A DNA stretch of 37,673 nt from Streptomyces aureus (GCF_001418135.1 NZ_LIPQ01000011.1:1-37673), one strand, 5' to 3'. Shown: positions 1 to 8,342, counted from the stretch's first letter. Numbers and translations: made by a program. The notes: generated by a model from the sequence alone, not told the origin.

Positions 1-99
1 CCACGTGAGATGACGCCTAAGTCAATAGGCGATGTCATGTGACTTAATCAGCACTACGGGGTGGCTTGAGTTCAACACTTGAAGATGCGGCCCTCGACC

Positions 100-3000
100 T
101 CATCGCAGTCGCTGGCTGATCACCTTGGAGACGCCGTCACCCTGCATGGACACGCCGTACAGCGCGTCCGCGACCTCCATGGTCCGCTTCTGGTGGGTGA
201 TCACGATCAGCTGCGAGGACTCCTGGAGCTCCTGCATGATCCGGATCAGCCGCTGGAGGTTGGTGTCGTCGAGCGCCGCCTCGACCTCGTCCATCACATA
301 GAACGGGCTGGGCCGCGCCTTGAAGATCGAGACCAGCAGCGCCACGGCCGTCAGCGAGCGCTCACCGCCGGAGAGCAGCGAGAGCCGCTTGACCTTCTTG
401 CCGGGCGGGCGGGCCTCCACCTCGACGCCGGTGGTGAGCATGTTGTCGGGGTCGGTGAGGACGAGCCGGCCCTCGCCGCCCGGGAAGAGGCGCGAGAAGA
501 CGCCCTCGAACTCACGGGCCGTGTCCCGGTAGGCCTCGGTGAAGACCTGCTCGACCCGCAGGTCGACCTCCTTCACGACCTGAAGCAGATCGGTCCGGGT
601 CTTCCTCAGGTCCTCCAGCTGCTCGGAGAGGAAGCGGTGCCGCTCCTCAAGGGCCGCGAACTCCTCCAGGGCCAGCGGGTTGACCTTGCCGAGCTGGTGG
701 TACGCCCGTTCGGCGGCCCTGAGACGCTTCTCCTGCTCCGAACGGATGAAGGGGCGCGGCTCCTCGGCCTCCTGGGAGTCCGTGTCCTCCGCGGAGTCCA
801 CACCCTCCGCGCCCCCGACGGCCGGCGACGGCGGTACGGGCTGGTCCGGGCCGTACTCGGCGACCAGCGCGGTCGCCTCCACGCCGAACTCCTCCAGGGC
901 CTTCGACTCCAGCTGCTCGATCCGCAGGCGCTTCTCCGCGCCGAGCACCTCGCCCCGGTGCACCGAGTCGGTCAGCTTGTCGAGTTCCGCCTTGAGGTCG
1001 CGGCCCCGGGTCCGGGCGGCCGTCAGGCCCTCCTCCCGGTCGGCCCGCGCCGCCTGCGCCACCACCCGCTCCCGCTCGGCGCGGACGAGCGACACCTCGA
1101 TGTGGGCCAGGAGGCTCCGGGCGCCGGCGGCGACCGCGCCCGCGACCCGCTCCTCGTGGCGCAGCCGGGCGCGGCGCTGCTCGGCACGCGCGCGTGCCTC
1201 CCTTTCGGCGCGGGCGGCCCGGTCGAGCGAGTCGGCCCGCCCGGCGAGCCCCTTGACCCGCTCCTCGTGGGTACGGACCTGGAGGCGGGCCTCCATCTCG
1301 GTCTGGCGCGCGTTGGATCCGTCGATCGCGAGCCGGTCGCGGGTGGCGGTGTCGGGCTCCTCGTCCCCGCCCTCCCCGAACGCCGCGGCCTCCTGGGCCA
1401 CCAGAAGCCGTTCGGCGAGTTCCTCCGCCTCGGCGGTCGCCTTCTCCAGGGCCTCCTGCGCGCGGGCGGCGGCGGCCGCGGTCCGCTCGGCCTCCCCGGC
1501 CGCTCCCCTGGCCTGGCCGGCGAGCCGGCCGAGCTGCTGGGCGACGGCGGACTTCTCCCGTTCGGCGGTACGGCGAAGGGTGTCGAGTTCCTCGACGCGT
1601 GCGGCGGCGGTACGGCGCCGCTCGTCGGCCTGACTCTTGGCGGCCGCCAACTCCTCGCAGCGTACGGCCAGTTCGGCGAGTTGGGCGGCGGCCTCGTCGA
1701 CCGAGGCCTGGACTTCGAGGAGGCTGGGGGCGCCCGCGGAGCCGCCCTGCGCGAAGTGCGCCCCGAGCAGGTCTCCTTCGAGGGTGACGGCGGTCGACGC
1801 GGGGCGGGACCTGACGAGTTCGGCGGCCTGGTCCAGGTCGTCGACGACGACGGTTCCGGCGAGCAGCCGGCGGACGGCTCCCATGAGTTCGTCGGGGCCG
1901 CGGACGAGGTCGGCGGCGTACGGGTGCCCCTCGGACGCGGGGACCGCGGTCTCTCCGGAGCGGTCAGGTTCGGGGGCTCCGGTCAGGAGCAGCGACGCGC
2001 GGCCGGCGTCCTGCTTGCGCAGCAGGCGGAGGGCTTCGGCGGCGGCGGAGGGGCCGGTGGCGGCGACCGCGTCGGCAGCGGCGCCGAGGGCGGCGGCGAC
2101 GGGGATCTCGTATCCGGGGGTGACGGTGAGGAGTTCGGCGGCCGGGCCGAGGAGTCCGCTGAGTCCGGCGGTGAGCAGGGCGCCCGTGCCGTCCTTGCGG
2201 CGCAGTCCGAGGGCGAGGGTCTCGTGCCGGGCCTGGGTCGCGGCGCGGCGGCTCTCGGCGGTGGCGACCGCCTCGCGGGCGGCGCCGAGGGCGGCCTCCG
2301 CGTCGGCCAGTTCGCGGCGGGCGGCCTCGTACCGCTCGCCGTGCTCGGTGTCCGCGGCGTCGAGGCCGTCGACCTCGGCCTTGAGCTGCTCGTACTCCTC
2401 CTGGGCGGTGACCGCCCGCTCCCCCGCCTCGTCCCGGGCGGCGGCGAGCCGGTCGATCTCGGCCTGGGCGGAGGCGGCGCGCGAGCGGGCCGCGTTGACC
2501 TGGCCGTGGAGGCGGGCGAGGCCCTCGCGCCGGTCGGCGAGGGCGCGGGCCAGGTCCTTGAGCCGGCGCTCCTCGGACGCCAGCGCCTGTTCGAGCTCGG
2601 CGCGGTGGGCGACGGTGTCCTCCAGGGCGCGCTCGGCCGCCTCCAGGGCGGCTTCCAGCTCCGCCTCCTGCTCGCGGACGCGGGCCGCCTCGCGCTCCAG
2701 GTCCTCCGGGTCGCGGCCACGGCGTTCGTCCGCGGGTGCGGCGGTGGCGCTCTTCACGCGCGCGTCGGCGAGGGAGACCGTGCCGCGGACGCGTTCGGCG
2801 AGCTGGGAGAGGGCGTACCAGTTCTGCTGGGCGCGTTCGAGTCGGGGCACGAGCGCGCGTGCCTCGGCCTCCAGCGCGGCCTCGCGGGCGAGCGCGGCCC
2901 GCAGGTCGGCCTCGGTGGCTTCCTTACGGGCGAGCAGGGCCGCTTCGTCGGCGACCTCGGCGGTGAGGGCCCGCTGGAGCTGGACGAGGTCGTCGGCGAG

Positions 3001-3687
3001 GAGGCGGAGCCGGGCGTCGCGCAGGTCGGCCTGGATGACGACGGCGCGGCGGGCGACGGCGGCCTGCCGGCCGAGGGGCTTGAGCTGGCGGCGCAGTTCG
3101 TCGGTGAGGTCCTGCACGCGAGCGAGGTTGGCCTGCATCGCGTCGAGCTTCCGCAGCGCCTTCTCCTTGCGCTTGCGGTGCTTCAGGACGCCGGCGGCCT
3201 CCTCGATGAACGCGCGGCGGCCCATCGGGTCGGCGTGCAGCACGGAGTCGAGCTGCCCCTGGCCGACGATGACGTGCATCTCGCGTCCGATGCCGGAGTC
3301 GGAGAGCAGGTCCTGGAAGTCGAGCAGCCGGCAGGTGTCGCCGTTGATCTGGTACTCGCTGCTGCCGCCGCGGAACATGATGCGGGTGAGCGTGACCTCG
3401 GCGTAGTCGATGGGCAGCGCGCCGTCGGAGTTGTCGATGGTGAGGGACACCTCGGCACGGCCGAGCGGGGGGCGCCCGGTCGTGCCGGCGAAGATGACGT
3501 CCTCCATCTTGCCGCCGCGCAGCGACTTGGCGCCCTGCTCGCCCATGACCCAGGACAGGGCGTCCACGACATTGGACTTGCCCGATCCGTTGGGGCCCAC
3601 GACACAGGTGATTCCCGGCTCGAACCGCAGCGTGGTGGCCGAGGCGAACGACTTGAATCCGCGGAGGGTCAGGGCCTTGAGGTGCAC
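100..3687 (-). CDS. smc: Chromosome segregation ATPase SMC
   Basis: Structural maintenance of chromosomes protein, the core of the SMC-ScpA-ScpB condensin that compacts and separates nucleoids. The predicted protein is 1195 aa, normal for the family. The N-terminal ABC half has Walker A GPNGSGKS at residues 31-38. A glycine/alanine-rich hinge lies at about 510-680, flanked by two long Glu/Arg/Ala-rich coiled coils. The C-terminal half has the signature LSGGERS from about 1105 and Walker B FYVMDE with Asp at about 1133. I chose the GTG at 3687 (VHLKALTLRGFKSF) because family homology begins exactly there; the frame stays open for 49 codons upstream, but that stretch is proline-rich and SMC-unlike. 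The Shine-Dalgarno sequence is weak. Three direct repeats lie about 140-210 bp upstream. The opposite strand is also open for over 1200 codons, an effect of GC-rich codon use. Confidence 0.97.
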   Translation of the reverse strand: MHLKALTLRGFKSFASATTLRFEPGITCVVGPNGSGKSNVVDALSWVMGEQGAKSLRGGKMEDVIFAGTTGRPPLGRAEVSLTIDNSDGALPIDYAEVTLTRIMFRGGSSEYQINGDTCRLLDFQDLLSDSGIGREMHVIVGQGQLDSVLHADPMGRRAFIEEAAGVLKHRKRKEKALRKLDAMQANLARVQDLTDELRRQLKPLGRQAAVARRAVVIQADLRDARLRLLADDLVQLQRALTAEVADEAALLARKEATEADLRAALAREAALEAEARALVPRLERAQQNWYALSQLAERVRGTVSLADARVKSATAAPADERRGRDPEDLEREAARVREQEAELEAALEAAERALEDTVAHRAELEQALASEERRLKDLARALADRREGLARLHGQVNAARSRAASAQAEIDRLAAARDEAGERAVTAQEEYEQLKAEVDGLDAADTEHGERYEAARRELADAEAALGAAREAVATAESRRAATQARHETLALGLRRKDGTGALLTAGLSGLLGPAAELLTVTPGYEIPVAAALGAAADAVAATGPSAAAEALRLLRKQDAGRASLLLTGAPEPDRSGETAVPASEGHPYAADLVRGPDELMGAVRRLLAGTVVVDDLDQAAELVRSRPASTAVTLEGDLLGAHFAQGGSAGAPSLLEVQASVDEAAAQLAELAVRCEELAAAKSQADERRRTAAARVEELDTLRRTAEREKSAVAQQLGRLAGQARGAAGEAERTAAAAARAQEALEKATAEAEELAERLLVAQEAAAFGEGGDEEPDTATRDRLAIDGSNARQTEMEARLQVRTHEERVKGLAGRADSLDRAARAEREARARAEQRRARLRHEERVAGAVAAGARSLLAHIEVSLVRAERERVVAQAARADREEGLTAARTRGRDLKAELDKLTDSVHRGEVLGAEKRLRIEQLESKALEEFGVEATALVAEYGPDQPVPPSPAVGGAEGVDSAEDTDSQEAEEPRPFIRSEQEKRLRAAERAYHQLGKVNPLALEEFAALEERHRFLSEQLEDLRKTRTDLLQVVKEVDLRVEQVFTEAYRDTAREFEGVFSRLFPGGEGRLVLTDPDNMLTTGVEVEARPPGKKVKRLSLLSGGERSLTAVALLVSIFKARPSPFYVMDEVEAALDDTNLQRLIRIMQELQESSQLIVITHQKRTMEVADALYGVSMQGDGVSKVISQRLR

Positions 3688-3825
3688 GCCCGGGACTCTA
3701 CCGGGGCTCGTGCGTTTCACCCGCGAAGGTGTAGGGCAGATCCTCGGGTGAGGAGGGGTGGGACGGGAGGGGAACGGCGGGTGAAAGAAAGAAGGGACGC
3801 CGAAGCGCCCCTTGCATGTCTGCTC

Positions 3826-3892
3826 TGCCGACATGAGTGTTCAGATGGCTGCCGACATGAGTGTCCATGCGGCCGTGCCGGCGTGAGTGTTC
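3826..3892. repeat. Three imperfect direct repeats upstream of smc
   Basis: The plus strand carries TGCCGACATGAGTGTTC at 3826, TGCCGACATGAGTGTCC at 3850 and a diverged TGCCGGCGTGAGTGTTC at 3876. The spacings are 24 and 26 bp. They sit between the 72-aa coiled-coil gene and smc, outside any supported coding frame. Evenly spaced repeats ahead of a gene can be protein-binding sites, but no known regulator box is recognised. Confidence 0.6.
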
Positions 3893-3919
3893 CCCACCTG
3901 GCCCTTCGGGGCTGGGTTG

Positions 3920-4138
3920 TCAGGTGAGCGCAGGCTCCGCCTGGGGTACGTCGAGGTCGATGCTGTTCAGCAGTGACTCTCCCTGGTGCTGAGCGGCGGC
4001 AGCGGCAAGCGAGTCGTTCTCGGACTGGATCCGTACCAGCTCGGATTCCAGGTCCTGGACGCGCTGCTGAAGCCGTCGCATCTCGGCGAGGAGTCGCGGG
4101 TCGGAGCCGCCGACGTAACCGAGAAGCGCCTTTGCCAT
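3920..4138 (-). CDS. Small conserved coiled-coil protein, 72 aa
   Basis: Starts MAKALLGYVGGSDP and then has a strongly heptad-like segment at about residues 16-45 (LLAEMRRLQQRVQDLESEL and following). The C-terminus is acidic. There is no signal peptide or membrane segment, so it is probably cytosolic and dimerises through the coiled coil. The ATG at 4138 is preceded by GTGGAGGACC, a good ribosome binding site, while the upstream in-frame extension is not protein-like. I recognise it as a short hypothetical protein of actinomycetes with no function I can name. It may be transcribed towards smc, 232 bp downstream, which could hint at a chromosome or division role, but that is only positional. 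Confidence 0.82.
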   Translation of the reverse strand: MAKALLGYVGGSDPRLLAEMRRLQQRVQDLESELVRIQSENDSLAAAAAQHQGESLLNSIDLDVPQAEPALT

Positions 4139-4528
4139 GATGGATGGTCCTCCACAATGAGTGACCGACCGAAGCGGTTGGGTCGTGAGGGATTTCGCAC
4201 CCGCGGTGCTCGGCAGTACTGCTTGTCGTGCCGGTTCCACTGCCAAACAGCTAAGGTGCGCGGGGCTTCCAGAGTCTCACCAAAAAGTTTGACGGTCAAC
4301 ACGATCACGCCCCGTTTGAAGGGGCGACCGAGGAGTCCCGGGCCGCTCAGCGGGCGGCGGGGCCTCATGAACTCGGTGCCTCAGGGCGTCGCGATCATCC
4401 TTACCCGGCAGCCTTCCATGACGGCCGCTCCTTGGCAACCACCAGGCGGTTTCCCCGCCACCCGGCTGTTACCGCGCGTCCTTTCGAGGCCTCGCTCGGT
4501 CACCGGGAGGGGTGTCGGAGAGTGATCG
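4139..4528. other. 390-bp gap between acyP and the coiled-coil gene
   Basis: No convincing long gene. On the minus strand it holds a near-perfect stem GGTAAC/GTTGCC (about 4432-4472) with an inner GGCGG/CCGCC pairing. Directly after that comes an AAGGAG site 8 nt before a 12-codon open frame (ATG at 4419, stop at 4381; MEGCRVRMIATP). Further on are the 4308-4326 hairpin and a GCACC/GGTGC hairpin near 4198. This could be a structured 3' UTR of acyP, a 5' leader of the small coiled-coil gene, or an unannotated RNA. It matches no riboswitch consensus I know. Confidence 0.4.
4308..4326 (-). terminator. Hairpin in the acyP to coiled-coil gene gap
   Basis: Six-bp perfect stem CGCCCC/GGGGCG with a 7-nt loop, about 200 bp downstream of acyP on its transcription strand. 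No U-run follows. It may end acyP transcripts or act inside a leader. Confidence 0.4.
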
Positions 4529-4810
4529 TCAGCGGATGGCGAAGCCGTCGTAGCCGCCGCGCGGGGTGGCCCAGATCTCAGTGACGCCGTCGACGCGCCC
4601 GGGTGTGTCGGCGGAGTGGAGCCAGGCGAGCAGACGGTGGCAATTCTCACGCGCCCCTTCGGCCACCACCTGCACGCGGCCGTCGTCGAGGTTCAGGGCG
4701 AAGCCCACCAGGCCGCCGATCTCCAAAGCGTTTGCCCTGGTGAACCAGCGGAAGCCCACTCCCTGTACCCGGCCGCGTACCCAGGCGGTCATCCGAACGT
4801 CGTCACTCAT
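4529..4810 (-). CDS. acyP: Acylphosphatase
   Basis: Hydrolyses the carboxyl-phosphate bond of acyl phosphates such as acetyl phosphate, in the cytoplasm. At 93 aa it has the classic size of this ferredoxin-like alpha/beta fold. The signature GRVQGVGFR is at residues 13-21, with R21 as the phosphate-binding arginine, and the catalytic asparagine is N40 in GFALNLDDG. The second part has the GVTEIW segment that normally closes the fold. The start MSDDVRM is the only ATG that leaves a family-length N-terminus; its ribosome site (GCAGGC) is weak. It is divergent from the CAP-domain gene and followed by a 390-bp gap. In many actinomycetes this gene sits close to smc, as here. Confidence 0.95.
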   Translation of the reverse strand: MSDDVRMTAWVRGRVQGVGFRWFTRANALEIGGLVGFALNLDDGRVQVVAEGARENCHRLLAWLHSADTPGRVDGVTEIWATPRGGYDGFAIR

Positions 4811-5013
4811 GCCTGCACGCTAACGGGCGGATTGCCAGATGAGCACATCGGCCCCCGGCCCTCATGGACTACAGTCCCGACCGAACACGCCTCACCCATT
4901 CGAACCCGCCCTGTTCGATCGCCGGTCCGAAACGGTACCGAGAGCAAAGATCAGCAAAGGCCACAGGGCCGGCACAGGACCACAGCAGGACCAGCAAGAG
5001 GAAGGCAGACCAG

Positions 5014-5976
5014 ATGGGACGCCACCGTCGCGCCGGAGCCGCACCCGCCGCAGAAGACTACGCGGACGGTTCGGACCGCCATCACCGGGGTGCCCGCCGC
5101 AAGCGGCGCCCCGTGCGCACCGGCCTGCTCGGAGCCTCCGCCGCCGTCGCGGTGGGCGCCATCGCGGTCGCCTCGGGCCTGCTGCCCGGCGGGGACACCT
5201 TCAACGTCGGCAGCGCGGGCACGAGCGAGCGCCCGAGCCAGTCCCGGCAGGCGCCGGAGCTGATGACGCAGGGCGGGTCCACGCAGACCCCGACCGGCGA
5301 CTCGGGCGGCGCGCGTGCGAGCGCGAAGGCGAGCGCGGGCACGGACAAGGGCAAGGCGGCCTCGCCGTCGGCGACCCCGTCCGCGAAGCCGACCCCGAAG
5401 GCGACGCCGACCCCGACGAAGGCGCCGACGAAGGCACCGGTCAAGGCCCCGACGAAGGCGCCGGCCAAGCCGGCGGCCCCGAAGAAGACCACGGCCGCAC
5501 CCTCGCCGAAGGCCCCCGCGCCGAAGCCGGAGCCGAAGCCCGACCCGACGACCGAGGCTCCGGTCGAGACGACCGCGGCCCCCTCCACCGCCGACCGCGG
5601 CGTGGCCGCCGAGGCGGAGGTCGTCCGGCTGGTCAACGTCGAACGCGCCAAGGTGGGCTGCTCGCCGGTGAGCGCGGACTCCCGGCTCGCGGCGCTGGCC
5701 GGGGCGTTCAGCTCGGACATGGCCGCCCGCGGCTTCTTCGACCACACGGACCCGGACGGGGCCACCCCGTGGGCGCGCGCCGAGAAGGCCGGCATCTCGG
5801 GCCTCGGCGGCGAGAACATCGCCCGCGGCCAGGCCGACGCGGCGGCCGTGATGGAGTCCTGGATGAACAGCGACGGCCACCGCGCCAACATCCTGAACTG
5901 CGACTTCACCACCGTCGGCGTGGGCGTCCACTTCGCCGACGGCGGCCCCTGGTGGACCCAGGACTTCGGCTACTGA
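5014..5976 (+). CDS. Secreted or anchored CAP (SCP/PR-1, YkwD-type) domain protein
   Basis: 320-aa protein. Residues 1-36 are basic and cytosolic. One hydrophobic segment follows at about 37-60 (LLGASAAVAVGAIAVASGLL), acting as a signal or anchor. Residues about 75-190 are a Thr/Lys/Pro/Ala-rich linker with tandem TKAP-like repeats, suited to crossing the cell wall. The CAP domain fills about 196-320, with NVERAKVGC, the FFDHTDPDG histidine region, GGENIARG, HRANIL and the terminal WWTQDFGY typical of bacterial YkwD proteins. Bacterial CAP domains have no settled biochemical role. The ATG at 5014 follows AGAGGAAGG. Upstream in-frame sequence exists back to 4864 but has no ribosome site and would bury the N-terminus. 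It is followed by a strong hairpin at 6082. Confidence 0.9.
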   Translation: MGRHRRAGAAPAAEDYADGSDRHHRGARRKRRPVRTGLLGASAAVAVGAIAVASGLLPGGDTFNVGSAGTSERPSQSRQAPELMTQGGSTQTPTGDSGGARASAKASAGTDKGKAASPSATPSAKPTPKATPTPTKAPTKAPVKAPTKAPAKPAAPKKTTAAPSPKAPAPKPEPKPDPTTEAPVETTAAPSTADRGVAAEAEVVRLVNVERAKVGCSPVSADSRLAALAGAFSSDMAARGFFDHTDPDGATPWARAEKAGISGLGGENIARGQADAAAVMESWMNSDGHRANILNCDFTTVGVGVHFADGGPWWTQDFGY

Positions 5977-6081
5977 GATTCCCGCAGGCCTGAGCCCCGC
6001 ACATGCGTGTGGGCCGTCCCCGGGGCCGCGATCGGCACCCGGGACGGCGCGAGGCGAAGGCCGAGCGGAAGAAGTAGCGAT

Positions 6082-6112
6082 AGGGCCCGTCACCTTCCCG
6101 GTGGCGGGCCCT
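6082..6112. terminator. Terminator between convergent CAP gene and quinone reductase
   Basis: Thirteen-bp stem AGGGCCCGTCACC/GGTGGCGGGCCCT with one mismatch and a 5-nt loop, followed by TTTC on the plus strand. It lies between two convergent genes and could serve both. Confidence 0.8.
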
Positions 6113-6136
6113 TTCGCGTGTTCACGTCACCGATCC

Positions 6137-6721
6137 TCAGGCGGCGGCCTTGCCGGCCACGAAGGTGCGGGCCGTCAGGGCGACGCGGCGGCCGAGGTGT
6201 TCGGCGGTGGCGACATCGGCCTTGTGGACGCCCTCGGGGCCCAGGTCGGCCGGGGTCTGGCCGGCGGCGCCGGAGAAGAAGCCGAGGCGGTTGATGTCGT
6301 TCTCGGAGGCCTCGCTGGTGTTCCAGCCGGGCTTGAGGCCGAGGTTGATCCAGTTCATGCCGTGCTGGCCGGCGAGGATCTGGAAGTACTGCAGGGTGTG
6401 CAGCTTGTCGCCGCTCTTGGAGCCGGAGTTGGTGAAGCCGGCGGCGAGCTTGTCCAGCCAGGTGTCCGCGAACCAGCGCTTCGAGGAGTCCTCGGCGAAC
6501 TGGTGGAAGGCGCCGGAGGCCGTACCCATGTAGGTCGGGGAGCCGAAGACGATCGCGTCGGAGGCGTCGAGCAGCTCCCACTCGGCCTCGGTGATCCCGT
6601 CGACCTTGATCAGGTGGACGGTGGCGCCCGCCTCGACGGCACCGTCGCGGACGGCCTCGGCCAGGACCGCGGTGTGGCCGTAGCCGGAGTGGTAGGCGAT
6701 GGAGACGACGGGGGTGGTCAC
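6137..6721 (-). CDS. Flavodoxin-fold FMN quinone reductase (WrbA-like)
   Basis: 194 aa with a flavodoxin-like fold. The FMN phosphate loop is YHSGYGHTA at about 10-18, and the second flavin loop is FGSPTYMGTASGAF, as in WrbA/NAD(P)H:quinone oxidoreductases. These enzymes reduce quinones by two electrons and protect against electrophile stress. The GTG at 6721 has GAGGAG 6 nt upstream; the extension towards 6829 (SNLFSDLFSFEE) crosses the promoter region and is rejected. It is divergently transcribed from an HxlR-family regulator with a shared 164-bp intergenic region that carries an inverted repeat, the standard arrangement for quinone-responsive control. Substrate is inferred, not shown. Confidence 0.9.
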   Translation of the reverse strand: MTTPVVSIAYHSGYGHTAVLAEAVRDGAVEAGATVHLIKVDGITEAEWELLDASDAIVFGSPTYMGTASGAFHQFAEDSSKRWFADTWLDKLAAGFTNSGSKSGDKLHTLQYFQILAGQHGMNWINLGLKPGWNTSEASENDINRLGFFSGAAGQTPADLGPEGVHKADVATAEHLGRRVALTARTFVAGKAAA

Positions 6722-6806
6722 AAGAGGCTCCTCGAACGAGAACAGATCTGAGAACAGGTTTGAGACCAGGTCTGGGAACAGGCCTGTGGGGACGCCCAGA
6801 AGTAGA

Positions 6807-6844
6807 GCACTAACTTTTGGATAGCGCAACCCATTGGTTAGCGC
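6807..6844. promoter_or_regulatory. Candidate HxlR operator in the divergent promoter region
   Basis: Imperfect inverted repeat GCACTAACTTTTG (6807-6819) and CATTGGTTAGCGC (6832-6844), 9 of 13 pairs. The repeated core is CTAAC/GTTAG. On the minus strand TTGCGC, 17 bp, TCTACT overlaps it and could be the reductase promoter, so a bound regulator would block it. Confidence 0.55.
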
Positions 6845-6885
6845 ATGCCTGGCAGTGAGCGCTGTGCGGGAGTACGGTGGAGGGC

Positions 6886-7272
6886 ATGACTGACGACCTC
6901 GCCTACGACGTGTTCGCGCGCGCCTGCCCCTCGCGCGGCACGCTGGAGCACGTGACGGGCCGTTGGGGCAGCCTGACCCTCGGCGCCCTGTACGACGGGA
7001 CGTTCCGGTTCAACGAACTGCGGCGCCGGGTCGACGGCGTGAGCGAGAAGATGCTGTCGCAGACCCTGCACGCCCTGGAGCGCGACGGACTCGTCCATCG
7101 CGAGGCGCAGCCGACGAATCCGCCGCGGGTCGACTACCGGCTCACCCCGCTCGGCCGCGAGATCGCGGAGCGGCTGATCGGCCTGATCGAGCTGGTCGAG
7201 GGCCGGATGCCCCAGGTCGAGGCGGCCCGGCAGAGTTACGACGCGGAGCGCGAGACCCCGGTCGGCGCCTGA
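6886..7272 (+). CDS. HxlR-family winged-helix regulator
   Basis: 128-aa DNA-binding protein with a single HxlR domain. The helix-turn-helix region is FNELRRRVDGVSEKMLSQTL and the wing HREAQPTNPPRVDYRLTPLG. An N-terminal Cys-Pro at residues 14-15 matches the position of the redox-sensing cysteine of quinone sensors such as YodB and QorR. It is divergent from the flavin quinone reductase and probably represses it and itself through the inverted repeat at 6807-6844. The ATG at 6886 is preferred from homology. GTG at 6877 in the same frame would add three residues and has GGGAG at better spacing, so the exact start is open. Confidence 0.9.
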   Translation: MTDDLAYDVFARACPSRGTLEHVTGRWGSLTLGALYDGTFRFNELRRRVDGVSEKMLSQTLHALERDGLVHREAQPTNPPRVDYRLTPLGREIAERLIGLIELVEGRMPQVEAARQSYDAERETPVGA

Positions 7273-7315
7273 TCCTCGGACGCGCCGGCGACGTCGGGCG
7301 CGCGCGACCGCGACC

Positions 7316-8200
7316 TCAGGCGCCGGCGCGCGGCGGTCGCTGGCAGCGGGGGCAGAAGTAGCTGGAGCGGTTCATCCACGCGCGGCGCCGCATCGGCGTA
7401 CCGCAGCGGTGACAGGGCTCGTCCTCGCGCCCGTAGGCGTCGAGCGAGCGGTCGAAGTAGCCGGACTCGCCGTTGACGTTCACGTACAGGCTGTCGAAGC
7501 TGGTGCCACCGACTTCGAGGGCCGCGTTCATCACGTCCCGGACGTGCCCGAGGAGTTCGGCCGAGCGCGGCCGCGTGAGGGTGGCGGTCGGCCGGTCGTA
7601 GTGCAGCCGGGACCGCCAGAGCGCCTCGTCGGCGTAGATGTTGCCGACGCCGCTGATCAGCGACTGGTCGAGCAGCGCCCGCTTGACCGTCGTACGGCGC
7701 AGCCGCAGCGCGCTGTGGAAGGCGGCGTCGTCGAACTCGGGGTCCAGCGGGTCGCGGGCGATGTGCCCGATGACGTCCGGCAGTCCGTCGGGGGTCTGGT
7801 CGTGGAGCGAGAGTCCGCCGAAGGTGCGCTGGTCCACAAAGCGGAGCTCGGTGCCGGCCGCGCCCCGGACGGAGTCGCTGTCGGATGCCGCGAAACGGAT
7901 CCGGATGCGGAGGTGCTTCTCGTCCGCGGCGTCCTCCGGCTGGACGAGCAGCTGCCCGCTCATGCCGAGGTGCCCGAGGACGGAGGTGCCGGTCTCGGCG
8001 AGCGGCAGCCAGAGGTACTTGCCGCGACGGCGCGCCACCCCGAACCGCTGCCCCTTCAGCCGGGCCGCGAAGTCCGCGCCGCCCGCCGGATGACGCCGTA
8101 CGGCCCTGGGGTGCAGCACCTCGACCTCGGTCACGGTCCGTCCGGCGACCCAGCGTTCCAGACCCCGCCGTACGACCTCGACCTCGGGCAGCTCGGGCAC
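7316..8200 (-). CDS. mutM: Formamidopyrimidine-DNA glycosylase (Fpg/MutM)
   Basis: Base-excision repair enzyme that removes 8-oxoguanine and formamidopyrimidines and cleaves the abasic site. 294 aa. The N-terminus MPELPEVE gives the catalytic Pro and Glu after methionine removal. A lysine-containing [10 protein letters not shown] segment lies in the N-terminal domain, and the H2TH region includes [15 protein letters not shown]. The C-terminal zinc finger has cysteines at 263, 266, 283 and 286. The GTG start at 8200 is preceded by GGAGGAGTCCC. It is downstream of rnc on the same strand, an order conserved in actinomycetes, but a strong hairpin and a purine/pyrimidine-skewed tract lie between them, so expression may be attenuated or separately initiated. 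Confidence 0.97.
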   Translation of the reverse strand: MPELPEVEVVRRGLERWVAGRTVTEVEVLHPRAVRRHPAGGADFAARLKGQRFGVARRRGKYLWLPLAETGTSVLGHLGMSGQLLVQPEDAADEKHLRIRIRFAASDSDSVRGAAGTELRFVDQRTFGGLSLHDQTPDGLPDVIGHIARDPLDPEFDDAAFHSALRLRRTTVKRALLDQSLISGVGNIYADEALWRSRLHYDRPTATLTRPRSAELLGHVRDVMNAALEVGGTSFDSLYVNVNGESGYFDRSLDAYGREDEPCHRCGTPMRRRAWMNRSSYFCPRCQRPPRAGA

Positions 8201-8314
8201 GGGACTCCTCCGGACGTACGTCTTCGACAGCGGTTCAACCCTACCGGGGGCCGGCCCGCGAGAAGGACGGGAGGGAGGCGGGAACGGAGGACGGAAAAGA
8301 GGACGGGAAAAGAC

Positions 8315-8342
8315 GAGAACCCCGCCCTGGGGCGGGGTTCTC
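8315..8342 (-). terminator. Strong hairpin between rnc and mutM
   Basis: Perfect 12-bp stem GAGAACCCCGCC/GGCGGGGTTCTC with a 4-nt loop, 21 bp after the rnc stop and 115 bp before mutM. On the transcribed strand it is followed by GTCTTTTCC, so it can act as an intrinsic terminator or attenuator. Confidence 0.8.

Noticed and set aside
79-3927. A 1282-codon open frame antisense to smc
   Set aside because: Low-complexity Gly/Arg/Leu/Val product with no family features, exactly opposite a certain smc gene. Long antisense frames are expected when third positions are nearly all G or C.
6003-6077. 24-codon basic frame (MRVGRPRGRDRH... ending KAERKK) after the CAP gene
   Set aside because: Weak ribosome site, falls within inverted-repeat sequence, and no known tiny-protein family matches; kept only as a possibility.
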